DNA of 64,000 nt from Bugulina stolonifera (Eukaryota > Bryozoa > Gymnolaemata > Cheilostomatida > Bugulidae). Below the pieces are notes generated by a model that made no database searches, was not told the DNA's origin, and saw nothing but the letters and a program-made list of their open reading frames with translations. The first letter of the stretch is position 1. The number at the start of each line of letters is the position of its first letter. The stretch is taken from contig OW285187.1 of assembly GCA_935421135.1 (NCBI GenBank), positions 35,280,818-35,344,817 on the forward strand, given 5' to 3'. The translations under genes were made by a program, and so were the position numbers. Shown one piece after another: positions 1 through 29,500 of the stretch.

Positions 1-16322
<16,322 letters not shown>

Positions 16323-17847
16323 ACCAACCACTCTGTCCATATACTAGGATAGGTGATGGTATGAGTGTTGTTAGTAGAGCCTCCATACATTTAGTAACTA
16401 TTTCTGGCAGTCAAAGTAGATGTGATATGAGTATGATACGAGTGTTCTATAACTGATGTGCTATGTCATATAATATCCTACTAATACTGATTCAGTAGCG
16501 TGTGTATATAGATATTGAAATGAAAATTGTGTTTATAAAATGCTATTATTATGAAAATGTGCTTTCATTTAGTGCTTACTTGGTAGTGAGGTAGTGCTCC
16601 TATATTATAATATTCATATATATATATATACACGTGTAAATCATCAATTTGTTAAGTTAGGCTGGCCAGTTATTTTGGTGTACATGCAAATATATGACCA
16701 GAAGCTTTATATTAACCATTCATCTTATATATGTTGATGTATTTTATAATTTTGCTGTATATGATTTTACATACCCCTTGCTACTGTTATGTTTTCTTTT
16801 TGTAGACTCAATGATATGGGTGGGGTAGGGTTTGTTCCTTTAAACAGGTATGAAGTTGATTCTTTCGATTAGCTCTAAGCTGAGGCTATTTTAGTATTGA
16901 GTGTATTATAGATATTATGAATTTATGATTTTATTATTGTTATATACATAGTATGTATACTTATCCTGTATGTGTCCACCATTCTATCCTTCTGCCGTGT
17001 ATATTAATAGTTGTATAGAGGTTTGTGCTCCTTGTGCATCTTTATTTTACCTCCTTTATATTAAACCAATGATGTTTATATTATACTGTGCAATCCTAGC
17101 TGTTAGCATCACTATGAAATTTTACCTTAGCTATTTTCTGTTCTTATTCTAAATATTGTCTTGCCACATTCTGATTGTGTGCGTATATGTATTTGCCTAT
17201 TTCAACATTTCCTGTACAACTTACTTGTATTGTATTGATAGTATTCAAGTATTAGACTATGTAATAATTATAATTTACCTAAGCTACAAGCTGATGTGTG
17301 GTTACAGTTTTGAGTACAGTCTTTGGGGCACTACCACGTAAGGGTATTTTATTATAGCATAGCCAAATGGACCAAATATTAATGTATTAGCTATTAGTTT
17401 TCCTCAGCATGACATCTATACCATAACTCAATTGTGCATTATTGCCTGTTAGAACCATGTTATATATATTATATATATTTGTTAGCTTATTTTATGCTAG
17501 ACTAAGACGATTGACTGATCCTATCTCTTGGTGTCTTTATCTATATCAAACTATTCACTTTGTGTTCTATAAACCGACCAATGATATAATAGGGGAATGT
17601 TACCTGGTCAATTGTGATTGGTCGGTTGAATAGTGGCTCCTATTGTATCATTGGTCAGCCTACAATATACTATATTATATTATAACTATGACCATATCAC
17701 TGATGGGTGTATGCTTACTTGGACTATTAATTCATTCATTCATTGTTCCTGCTTCCTTGTTACCTACTACTAACCTACCTACATGTAGATTACATTATGT
17801 CTGACCACTGAGTGTTTCACATCCTAAAAGTAAATTATTACAATAAA
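16323..17847 (+). other. HIPK 3' UTR, with AATAAA at 17842
   Basis: No coding frame is visible after the HIPK stop. A canonical AATAAA at 17842-17847 is the best candidate end of the transcript, which would make a 1.5-kb 3' UTR. Inside it, two overlapping inverted repeats occur: AACCGACCAAT (17572) with ATTGGTCGGTT (17617), and CCAATGATATAATAGG (17578) with CCTATTGTATCATTGG (17639). Confidence 0.5.
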
Positions 17848-17983
17848 CTCTGGATAAAGCAATGCTACTTCTTTTTGTAATTCTAAGTTCCACTTTCTAG
17901 CGAAACAGTAAAAAAAATGAATAGCACCAGTGCAGCTGTGAGTAAAATTCAACTGTTTGTCAGGACTTCAACCTGTTGGTATC

Positions 17984-18530
17984 GTAGTACTGTGCAGTTA
18001 GTATCCTTGTACTGTACAGTTAGTATCCTTGTACTGTACAGTTAGTATCCTTGTACTGTACAGTTAGTATCCTTGTACTGTACAGTTAGTATCCTTGTAC
18101 TGCACAGTTAGTATCCTTGTACTGCACAGTTAGTATCCTTGTACTGTACAGTTAGTATCCTTGTACTGTACAGTTAGTATCCTTGTACTGTACAGTTAGT
18201 ATCCTTGTACTGCACAGTTAGTATCCTTGTACTGCACAGTTAGTATCCTTGTACTGTACAGTTAGTATCCTTGTACTGTACAGTTAGTATCCTTGTACTG
18301 TACAGTTAGTATCCTTGTACTGTACAGTTAGTATCCTTGTACTGCACAGTTAGTATCCTTGTACTGTACAGTTAGTATCGTTGTACTGTACAGTTAGTAT
18401 CCTTGTACTGTACAGTTAGTATCGTTGTACTGTACAGTTAGTATCCTTGTACTGTACAGTTAGTATCCTTGCACTGTGCAGTTAGTATCCTTGTACTGTA
18501 CAGTTAGTATCGTTGTACTGTGCAGTGATC
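17984..18530. repeat. 22-bp minisatellite, about 24 copies; holds the RRM gene stop codon
   Basis: Plus-strand unit CAGTTAGTATCCTTGTACTG plus TA. On the minus strand, the sense strand of the RRM gene, each unit reads TACTAACTGTACAGTAC plus AAGGA. The first unit on that strand supplies the last codons and the TAA of the RRM gene, so the rest of the array is predicted 3' UTR or downstream DNA. Confidence 0.95.
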
Positions 18531-21500
18531 GTTCTGTTGCTGAATGTAGCACCTGACTGGATCATGAGTTCCTGTAACAACAGACTCGTGATAAACTATG
18601 TAGAATTGAGAAGTGTATAGTCAATGCCCTATAATGCAATACGTTGACCTAGGGTATGTGTACCTGGCATGGTATGTAGATACATGTATAGGATATCTAC
18701 ATACTATAATACTAGGTCCACCTACCCTATACATGTACATCTACACATACTACTATACTAGGTCCACCTACCCTATACATGTACATCTACACATACTACT
18801 ATACTAGGTCCACCTACCCTATACATGTATATCTACACATACTACTATACTAGGTCCACCTACCCTATACATGTACATCTACACATACTACTATACTAGG
18901 TCCACCTACCCTATACATGTACATCTACACATACTACTATACTAGGTCCACCTACCCTATACATGTATATCTACACATACTACTATACTAGGTCCACCTA
19001 CCCTATACATGTACATCTACACATACTACTATACTAGGTCCACCTACCCTATACATGTATATCTACACATACTACTATACTAGGTCCACCTACCCTATAC
19101 ATGTATATCTACACATACTACTATACTAGGTCCACCTACCCTATACATGTATATCTACATATTATACTACTAAACTAGGTCCACCTACCCTATACATGTA
19201 TATCTACATATTATACCACTATACTAGGTCCACCTACCCTATACATGTATATCTACACATACTACTATACTAGGTCCACCTACCCTATACATGTATATCT
19301 ACACATACTACTATACTAGGTCCACCTACCCTATACATGTACATCTATACATACTACTATACTAGGTCCACCTACCCTATACATGTATATCTACACATAC
19401 TACTATACTAGGTCCACCTACCCTATACATGTATATCTACATATTATACTACTATACTAGGTTCACAGCATTGTATACTAAGATTACCCTACCTTCAAAT
19501 ATAGTGTCTGCACCATCTAAACAGGATACCACATATTCAGCAATACTCTCGTCTGCAAGTCTATAATGTGTATAAAACTGAATTACATGTATATGCAACA
19601 GCTATAACCACTATCTGTAATGTTGCTGCGTATTAAAACAGTAGCCACTCATAAATGATTGGTTGGCACTAGAGCGATATTGTAACTGGAAAACACCATT
19701 ATGGTAACAGTATGGTATAACATACCTCCACAACGAAACAGTTGAATGGGTAGATCACACTTACACAATATCTGCAGATAGCATCTCCTCGCCACCACAG
19801 ATTCTCAATTCTAGCTTGAGGTCTAAAACCTGACCATAAGGGGCAATGATTTCCTCCACTTCACACTGTCTTACACTGACAGGCAGGTTCTCTATCCGTA
19901 CTGTACTAAAGGATAGAGAGAGCGTATTACCATGCAAGATATGCATGAAATGATTAGGTGGCTTAGTTGGTAGTCTTTGATATCTGATACAGGAATTCTG
20001 GGTTAGACCCCACTTGAAACAACAATTATTTTAGCTAAACTGGCCAAAATATATATTTCCAGATAAAGGTGTTACATTGTTAAATATTGTGCTGACATTT
20101 TTATTGTTGGGAAAAGTACAGGTAATTTAGTCATATGAGAATGACTTGACATATGATATAGTCTGGAGTGCTTACTGATGATGTTCTAGTGTGGCCAAAG
20201 CAGGTGGTGGTGGTACAGTGTCCGTGAGCCCTGCAGGAGGATTTGAAGCATCATCTCTGATTGGGGTAGGAGGTAGCCTGTACAAGTCGGCAGTGCTGCC
20301 GTCAACATAATATATACAATGTAAGGCATATAGCATTTGTGAGTACACATGTAATTGGATAATCTAATGAGAAGAAATTTACACTCAATTCATGCTTTCT
20401 TTACTAAATCCAACAAACTAATGTAAACTGTCTATAGATTAATGATGAATTACAGCTAATAGCATGTGTGGATTGGTGATGCCAGGTTAGATCACAACTA
20501 CTCCATGTCTCTAAGCACATCTCTACAGTCTAGTTTCCCACCATTATACCCTGTGTGAAGAACGTGGTATCACAAAGTTGTCCTGTGAACTGCCTAAGCC
20601 TAAACGCTTGTTGCCGCCTGTACAATACTGTAGAAATTCCATATGCATCACTCACCTATTTTTTTGCGGGGTGACTAGTGGTGTTGATTGAGCAAAAGGA
20701 TTTTTTGAGATTTCATTTGAGCCTCTAAGGCCTTCAAAGAGTGCGTCTATTTGAGCAGCTACATTCTCTGTAACTAGCATGCTTGTTTCCTTCATGTCAC
20801 TCTTCTCCATCTTCAATGACGCTGTGTTTGTCTTATGGTTATACCTTTCCTTTTCCCATGAGGCTGTAGTGCTGTTAATACTACCTACAATATAAGTAAC
20901 ATAGCTTACATCCTTCTTATGGCAAACGGGTTATCAATTCATTGATAAAGTCAAACATGAAAGAATATATATCTAGACATTCATATATTATTAATATCTT
21001 TCTATTAACCTGTTTCAGTGCTAGATGGCGGTCGAAACCTCGTATAGTCCATAGTTGGCAGTGAAGGAAATTGTTCTACACTGTTAACATTTAGGCTAGA
21101 CTTGATGATTGGACTTGTAACTGCTCTAGCTGGATTATGTTTCAGTATTCCATAACTTTTAAATCTGTCATTTGCAGTTGCTAAAACCTCTTTGAGTGGA
21201 GTATTTGTGGGAGCTGCACCATGGGTGTGTGAAGTTGGTGTAGTCAACATAAAGGTGGGAACAGTCTGTAATTAAACCGTAACATAAGTTTGCACGAAGA
21301 AATCAGGCAAATAGCAGCAATGAATTAGTTTTAGCCTATGAAACTTAAAGACGTTTGCATTAGAAAAGATTATGAGACACCTTTTGGCTTGAGTTGTAAG
21401 GTGTTCTTGTAACACTGTTACTAGATACTCCGATTGCACTTCCCCGACCTCTTCCTCTGCCTTTGCTTTGACTCTCCTTCATGCTCTAAATACATAAAGT

Positions 21501-22256
21501 CATATTGTGAAATGAATACAATGAACATCCATCCACAAGACCTACAACCAGAGCTGGAAAAACCAGGTGCAGTGTGGGCATTTACCTCCCAGAAATCTTT
21601 CGAAACGAAAATATTGTTGTGTCCAAACGACATAGCCTCTCAAGAGACAATAACTCCTAGCTGTTAATTTATATATCTGTATAGGCCTACTCTAATGCAT
21701 ATCTTTGACTTTTTAGTCGTGCAACTTAGCCTATATATGGTCTTGTTACTGGTGTGTTGTATAATTTACACGATTATCTGGTATCAGCCTAGAGACTCTG
21801 ACCTGGGGCTTCTTGCTCGTAAAGCCTTAACCAAAAATAGTTGTTACAGCCCTGCCTACAACGACATCAAACTTCTATAAATTAAAATGGTACAGTTCCT
21901 CAAACTTTCATTGTGATATCTACAAAACGGCCTCTTTTTCTTTTAAACCATAGGGAAGGATTTATATATGTTAATCAAATCAAGGAGTAAGATCAAATAT
22001 AATCTTATCCCATGTTCACAGATATATTCGACTCATTTCTTACCTGAACAACCACATTTGGCAATTTCATCTGTAGCAAAGGGATTGGCTTAGATGGCGT
22101 CGTCCCTCTCCCAGTGCATTTTAAGCTGGGTTTAATAGCAACGGTTCTGTTTTGTTCAATCGCAATAGCGTGCACCGCTGCTTCACTTAAATCCAGTGGC
22201 TCAAAATCTTGAATACCGACACAAACACGCTGAGGAAGCGTTTCTTTTTTTAACAT
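18504..22256 (-). CDS. Unnamed protein with C-terminal RRM, 8 exons, 393 aa
   Basis: Exons in transcript order: 22256-22044, 21485-21381, 21265-21010, 20884-20656, 20277-20176, 19905-19765, 19560-19493, 18571-18504. They sum to 1182 nt with phases matching at each junction. Residues from about 302 to the end form an RNA-recognition motif: RNP2-like VRIENLP, a helix with EVEEIIAPYGQV, then LRICGGEEMLSADIV and DESIAEYVVSCLDGADTIF. The N-terminal 300 residues are low in recognisable structure, with an RG run (GRGRGRGS) near residue 80. RNA binding is inferred from the fold only; I cannot name a family. The stop codon lies inside the first copy of a 22-bp minisatellite, which is unusual and makes the last exon the least certain. 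The gene is convergent with HIPK. Confidence 0.72.
18690..19462. repeat. 46-bp minisatellite, about 17 copies
   Basis: Units containing ACTACTATACTAGGTCCACC and TACCCTATACATGTACATCT fill the last intron of the RRM gene, ending about 30 bp from the donor of exon 7 (19493). Copies carry C/T toggles (ATGTACATC or ATGTATATC). Confidence 0.95.
19955..20015 (+). repeat. tRNA-like sequence, possible SINE head
   Basis: TGGCTTAGTTGG at about 19959 fits the RNA polymerase III A box exactly, and GGTTAGACCCC about 35 bp later is a one-mismatch B box. I see no clean tRNA cloverleaf, so a tRNA pseudogene or tRNA-derived SINE is more likely than a working tRNA. It lies in an intron of the RRM gene. Confidence 0.4.
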
Positions 22257-22843
22257 TTCCAGCAATTTAAATTATATATTAATATACTGCGTATAGAATT
22301 ATGAAAACACTCATATCATGTCACTCCCACACTTCAGTCGAATATCTATATTTAAACAAAATGCAGCACACCAATTCACATCGACATGATGTTGAACCAA
22401 TTAGCATTTTGATATGGAAAAACCCATGTTCGTTATCTCTAACGCGTTTCATACTTCTTTATTTAATTTCTTTAAATAGACATCAATGAGAATGTTGCCA
22501 AGGTCAAGGTTTTGAGCAGAAATATCATAATTTGAAACGTTATAGAAGTAAGACTGGGGAGATAACTTCTTCCTATAATAATAAGCCTGAAATTTGCACA
22601 CGTCACGTACGCGTCTTGGTTTTGATAGAAATTGCCCTCTCTCTCAATTGAGAGTGGACAACTTTTATTTATGATCAATAGCTGATAAAAGCCCATGTGC
22701 TACAATCATGTATATATACATGCATCATTTATTAGTTGCTATTGCTATGATGCAAAAAATCCTTTCAGCTTTCACTTCTGTTTCACTACCATGGTCTACG
22801 TAACCGAGAAGCTACCCGAACCCATGAGCTGGGGATCAGTAAT
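22257..22843. other. Divergent intergenic region with TATA-like site
   Basis: This region separates the start of the minus-strand RRM gene (22256) from the plus-strand cysteine-rich ORF (22844). TATATATACATG at 22711 lies about 130 bp before that ORF and could be its TATA box. No other coding frame is convincing. Confidence 0.35.
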
Positions 22844-23083
22844 ATGACAGCATCAACATTGTCCACACTTTGGAGAAGACAAGTTCTTCTTGTGGTAGCC
22901 CCCATGGTTATCCCAACTAGTAGCCAGTTTTGTATTGATACATGTAGGTATGAAGCTACTACTTGTATACGTGCGTGTAAGCTGGGTTGTTTTAAAAAGG
23001 AATGTCATCTCAATAAATTAGGGATTTGTTTATTTGGTGATAATGTTAACAATTACGGCTGTGATATATTTGTATTTGCTTGA
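22844..23083 (+). CDS. Small cysteine-rich protein, possibly secreted, 79 aa
   Basis: Single open frame from ATG 22844 to TGA 23083. The first 28 residues contain a hydrophobic stretch (VLLVVAPMVI) that could be a signal peptide. The rest has eight Cys in about 48 residues, beginning QFCIDTC, then pairs spaced C-x3-C and C-x2-3-C. No family is recognised and no activity is claimed. A TATA-like site lies about 130 bp upstream. Two short upstream ATGs exist, which would reduce translation. The even number of cysteines and AT-rich setting support a real small gene, but a chance ORF or one exon of a larger gene cannot be excluded. Confidence 0.4.
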   Translation: MTASTLSTLWRRQVLLVVAPMVIPTSSQFCIDTCRYEATTCIRACKLGCFKKECHLNKLGICLFGDNVNNYGCDIFVFA

Positions 23084-23535
23084 TTTATTCCAGGTTTGAT
23101 TTACAATAGGACTACATATTATATGTCTGGTGATTATTATTTTGTAACGGTAATTATATAAAAGGGCCAAAACTTTTTTTAAAACCATGTTATATAATTA
23201 TATGACTGGGAAATATAATAACATGGAAAATACATGATTTTGTAGTAAGTATACCATAGAACTGAAAAAAGTTGGATAAATCTGATTGGATAATAACTAG
23301 ATTCCCAAGAAGAAATCAAACAATATAAAAATATAAACTATAAAAGATCATCCACAAACTTTGGTTACCAATAATACAAAAGGTTTTGATCTTTAAACAA
23401 GTGTTAGTAAAAGTTACATTGTACACTCACATTTTATTAACATAAGGCTCTCAGACATCTCTACCATTTGACAAGATACAAAATAGAATAGAAGAGAGCT
23501 GACAAGCAGGCTGGTGAAACAAACCATCTACAAAC
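23084..23535. other. Short intergenic region with USF3-like 3' UTR and poly(A) signal
   Basis: AT-rich, no coding frame. On the minus strand AATAAA (plus-strand TTTATT at 23433-23438) lies about 100 bp after the USF3-like stop codon and is the likely poly(A) signal. Confidence 0.5.
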
Positions 23536-26500
23536 TCAAGGCTGATTAGATAGGTTAAAGTCAAATGCAGGGTGAAAACCTGGGAAGTTATGAGCACCTG
23601 CAAACGCTGACACACGATTAGAATCAAAACCTGAAGTAGTGCTAAGTAAACTATTGATGCTCATCGGGTTGTGATACAGATGAGAGGCCTGTGCCGGATG
23701 CAGTTGGCCTTGACTACCATTGCCCTGACGCTTAAAAGCATCCATAGATGAATGTTCTTTAAATATATTATTGAGATTTAAACCAGTAGATTGCTGAATT
23801 TGTTCTGGATGAGTAGAGAAGGCATGAGCTGCTCTTTGATGTAGGGCAGGGAAGGCGGAGGTGTGTTGGAATGGAATGGTACCGAGAGAGCCACTTGGTT
23901 TATTATTATACATAGACTGAGGGTTGAACAGATTAGAGGGTGGTGCTTGATGTGTGGTTTCATTACCCCTGACAGGGGGAAACGCTGACATTCCATATGG
24001 TTGGGAAGGAAAGTCATATGGAAGTGCTGGAACATCCCTGACAGCTTGAGGTTGGCGAGATTTAGTATGCCTTGATTTAGGTCCATCAATGGTTGCTGAG
24101 GGAATCGTAGATGAATCAGTCTTCTTCTGGGGATTCTTTTTGTTTGGATCGAGTGGGTTTGTGTAGCTGGACTGATGCATTGGCAGTGACATTCCACCAT
24201 CTTTAGATTTGTCATCACTAGCAAGTGATGAATCAGAGAGAGTAGAGGACATTGGGTCATGGCTACTCGACTGTGTAACCAGAGGGAAGAAATATGGATG
24301 TTGGAGAGAGGAGGATGGAGGTTGGTAAGTAGCTGTTGGTTGTAGAGGCAAAGGGGCCGATGTGTTTGTTAGACTAAAAGTAAAGCTGGGGTCAAATGCC
24401 AGTGAGCTGCTGATTGGAGCTGGTAAAGTGTTTAAGGCAGAGGGACGAGAGCTGAACAGGTTTACATTGAATGCCGAACTATTAGTATGACTAGAGAGAA
24501 AGTTTCTGTCTTTCTCTAAGGCTATTCGATCAGTGGAGTGTCCTACTAGAGAGACTGGGGGATGATATCGAGGGTACATTGTGTCTGCTATGTTCTTCAC
24601 CGATGGCTTCTCAGAGCTCGCCATATTCAAGAGTGACTCAGCGCTAAATGAGCTCTGCTTGGACATAGTCTCTCTATTCCCTGAACTGCTCAGATTCGCG
24701 TTCAGGTTAAACGTTGAGCCCTCACTGTTTGGTAAGCTACACTCGAGCGATGATGATGATGTGGAATTGGAGACATTCTGAGGTCTATTTCCTTTTGACT
24801 CGCTGCGTGAATCCCAGCTCTTTTTCAAAACTTTAGCCTTAGGAGTCTCATTCTTAGCTAAATGTGTTTCTACTCTTTGATGGTCAGAGTCGACTGCAGA
24901 TGGTAGAATCTCTTGCTGCTCTGGTCGAAAGGGTACCCGTTTCTGATCATAAGCTACCGAATTGTTATTACCAGTGCTATAGAACCAAGGCTGTTGATTA
25001 GGTGTATATAGACTATTGCTATGATGTTGAAAGTGGTGGTGTTGGTCATCTTTATTTGAATCATGCTTGGTGATGGGCGTTGAGATGATAGAATTAGGTG
25101 TTGAAGTAAAATGAGGGTATTGATACGCACTCACTCGGTTTGAAGGTACAGAATCATTCAACTTCTTCAAACTAACACCATTGTGAGATGAGGTAGGCTG
25201 AGAATGTCTAGAAGTTGAATAGTGTGATGAAGTACTGTAATAATTCTGACTAACTGACGTCTGGTTTTGAAGCTGCATGTGAGACTGAGAGGTCTTCGCA
25301 ACATTTTCGGCCTCCTTGGCAGGCGACCAAGATGGTGTAGCTGGATTAGTGATATGGGATGTTGAACTGTTAGACAAATGGCGAGTTTGAGGTGAAGGAA
25401 CAGCTGGATCATAGCGTGATGGAAGCGCAGCTGTAGTGGAGGGTGTAATATGAGATTCAACTGTACGGGGATTATTTGGATATGACTGATGGGGCATGGA
25501 CACGTTGCGATCATTCCTACTCTGGGAATAACTGACTGGGATTAACCGAGGCACATCAGTCACTGGGAGAGCAATGTCTCCTTTCCACGAGCTATTTGGT
25601 TTGTTCGATTGCTCAACGTTTGCCACAGTTTTACTAGACACTTTAACCTCAGAATGAGAAGACATAGACTGCACTCTATGTGCCACTAGCCTGCTTTCCT
25701 TAGCACCAGAATCAGCTGAGGGATGCTCCTCCCCCACTCTACTCACAGCCAGCTTCTCTGTAGTGGTATACGGCTGATAAGGAATGAAGCTACCAGTATA
25801 GCAGTTTCTACTGACAGTACCTAACCCAGATGTTGCCAGAGATTTGTGGGGTTGTAGCCTGTGGTCTACTGGCTGCTCAACAGTCTTTGTTAGGTTACCG
25901 ATAAGGTAGGAATCAGATGGAGTGTATGTCGTAGCTTCTACAGATTGAGACTGTGTGGTAGTCGGTTCACTAGTACGAGGTGTAGGAGATTTGTTACTAC
26001 TGGGGCTAGTAAATACAGGACCTATCTCTTCATCTCCAGTCACCAACTGATAGTCTGCAGACTTACTACCTGAATGCCTGTCTGCCATATCATTGTGCTC
26101 AGTGTGCGCCTCATCGATGCTCTCTACCTGATCCAGAATATTGTCAAGGTCATTTGAATCAAACTCTATAGCTTGTGAATCTTGTGAAGATTCTGGTAAT
26201 GTTGTAACACCATGGCTTGGAATTCGCTCTATATTTTGAACTGCAAATATCAGAAAAATACATTCAGCAATGGCTGAGCTGAGGACACAATGACTATGTA
26301 TGCATCTGTAAGACGCACACATAGAACAGTTCAATGTATGCTGTAAGCAATATGAAATGCATACCCATTGGTGAGGTGGTGGGTACTGGTAGTGTGTTGG
26401 TGGGTACTGGTAGTGTGATGGTGGGTTCTGGTAGAGCCTGACGCTTTGGTGTCTTTGAGTTTGGTTGGGCACTCTGTGCTACAGCTTTAGCCTCTCTTTC

Positions 26501-29500
26501 CTTGATCTTACGTTTCCGTGTCCTTTGTGCTCGGATACCTGCTCAATTCAGTACATAGCATATGTTACATAGATAGTAGATTACACAGTACATAGCATAT
26601 GTTACACAGACAGTCGACTATTTAGTACATAGCATATGTTACATAGATAGTAGACTATTTAGTACATAGCATATGTTACATAGACAGTAGATTGTTCAGT
26701 ATATAGCATATGTTACATAGACAGTAGATTGTTCAGTCTATATCATATGTTACATAGATAGTAGACTATTTAGTACATAGCATATGTTACATAGACAGTA
26801 GATTGTTCAGTATATATCATAATTATGTTATACATATAGTAGACTATTCAGTACATAGCATATGTTACACAGATAGTAGACTATTCAGTACATAGCATAT
26901 GTTACATAGATAGTAGACTATTTAGTACATAGCATATGTTACATATCTCCGAATTACACAGAAACAAGAGGACATAACTCCAAATGTCTGTTATTTTAAT
27001 TATGTATGCACATTATTGTCCATATATTTAATATGTACATGCATATTGACTTACCAGTCAGTGGTATAGTAGGAACTGCATTATTCAGTGGATGTGTAGG
27101 AATGACTATACCACTAGGAGTTGCTACCATGGCAACACCTGCTTCCTGTGTAGTTGCTACCATGGCAACACCAGCTTCCTGTGTAGGCAACGTCACACTA
27201 AAATATCACATGTTAAACTAGTAAAATAATTAGATATTATTCTACATACCTACACAATTTTACTGTACTGTAGAGGTAATGAAATTCTACACACACTAAC
27301 ACTTTCTCTAGTAATTACCTCCTCGTAAAAGAAGCAGAAAAAATTTTCGTTCATTTGTCATAATCCCAGTTGCTATATTGAAAAAACCATGTTAACAGCA
27401 AATAACAGGTTATTGGAAAATTATTGGAAACGTTTCATCATTTCACTGCTTGGAAAGAAGACAAACCACAAGTTTCAAACTGACCAGTAATTATTGCTTT
27501 TAGGGTATTAGATTCGATGTGGATGAGGGACTAAGGTCTGCACTTACCCTTGTGATAGTCTCAGGGTGTCAGTGGGAAAGAGGTTAGCCGTGGCGGCAGC
27601 TAGTATATCCTTAGAAAGTGTTGGCACATCACTCTCCTTCTTTTTGCTCTTCCTTGAGCCCCTCTTCTTCTTCTTCACGAGCTCTGCAGGGGGTTGTGGG
27701 AATGCTGAAGGTGCTATACTTACAGAGCACATGGGTCCAGGTATGGGTGTGAGTGTGATAGCAGAGCTGAGTAAGTTCTGTCCATTGTTGGAGTAAATGG
27801 TTGGTTTTGGCATTATTTTACAGAACATAGAGTTGTCTGCACCAGAAGGTAGAGTGATGGTTGGCTGTACCATGGCTGGCTGCAGTGAAGCTGTGGAGGT
27901 ACTGTGTACCCCAGTGGTTGCCAGTAGTACCCCAGCAGTACCAGTCGAGCTAGTAGACACTAGATTAGTATTGGGAAGATGTGATGTAATACTCGTACTA
28001 CTGGATAACGTGGTCACTGCTGCTGTTGATGTAGCTGAAATATATAGTGTATGTAGTGTAGTGTACATGTTGTATAGTGTGTAGAGTATATAACATGGAA
28101 TATATAGTATAGAGTGTAGAGTATAATATAGTGTAGAGTATATAGTGTAGAATATATAGACAGTGACTAACCTGTAGAGGTAGCGGCTACATACACAGGT
28201 TGAGTGTTGCTATCAGAACTGGGAGAGCTACTTGAACTGACCACAGGTATAACTTGACCATTGGGCAGTATTATAGCACGAGGTACTTGATTACTATGTC
28301 CAGGTAGTGCCACCAGTCCATTAGGTATGGTAGTACCCACTACATCACAAGTGGCTATGCTAGCTGTAACCATACATATATTATATACATTGACATTTGC
28401 ATACATATACACACACATATATACATTGTATATTACATGTATATAAGGATACTATATGGACATGTCAGCATAGGCGTATACACTGCATACAGCGAATAGA
28501 ATAATAGCTAACCAGTATTTGTGGATGATAAGACCCCAGACTGAGACACAGCGGCTGATATGGTAACATCTGGAGGTGTTGTAGGTAGTAGCACAGCTGT
28601 GGGGTCTATGGTGGTGGACACAGTAGTAGACACGGTGGTGGAAGTGTTGGTAGAGGGGGTCTTCAGCAGCATCTTCTCTGGTAGGAGGTGAGCGGGAGTC
28701 ATTCCTTCCGCTACTGCTACACCTTTCTCATTCACATAGTATGTGTGCCCAGTCTGTGTGATGATTAGTCCTGCTTATAACACGGTACAGGTAGAATATA
28801 ACACGGTATAGGTAGAATATAACACAGTAGGGTAGAGTATAAAACAGTATAGGTGTAGTATAACACGGTATAGGTAGAGTATAACATGGTACAGGTATTA
28901 ATGTATTAGTATGTATATTTGTAGTGTTTAGCATACCTTGGCCAGGTAGTTTGGTAGGCAGCTTATCACTGGACATTGTGTCACCTGCGCACATAGACAG
29001 GATAGAAGGAGCTGCAGTAGCTGTAGGTAAAGATGGGCTGGTCTGAGTTACTACATTCTTTCCTCTCTCTTTAGATACAGTTGGTATCATATTGTGAGTT
29101 ATGGACTCTGTAAGTGGTCAATCAGTAGAGTAGCAGTAGTGTACTATACTACAGGTATGAGCTTACTGAGTATGACTATAAATAAAGATTGTGGATAATA
29201 TATACATATACATTGTATATGCATGAGTGTGTTACCTGCTTGGTGCACCATCTTAGCATACATATCTCTCTCTTCACTGACCAGGCGCAATTCTTGTTTC
29301 AACCTTGAAATCTCCGCTCCTACAATACATAAAATGTACATGTATAATAGTAACACATACATGTATAACAGCAATGCATACATGTACAACAGCAATACAG
29401 TAATACAAACATTTTTTATAACAGTAATACATATATTTATCCATAATATTATAGTCATGATGTAGAGAAACTTCTGCACATGCAGTACTTGCTCCCCCAG

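Noticed and set aside
17984..18530. CRISPR-like array
   Set aside because: Units are directly adjacent with no variable spacers, and the genome is clearly animal.
21421..21633. Open frame reading GESKQRQRKRSGKCNRS
   Set aside because: Wrong frame of a real RRM-gene exon; the phase-compatible frame reads GRGRGRGS.
26365..26472. Reading the USF3-like last exon through to 26472 as one exon
   Set aside because: The frame through 26241-26364 is an intron with a good donor (GTATGC) and acceptor (TTTGCAG); family-like sequence resumes only at 26240.
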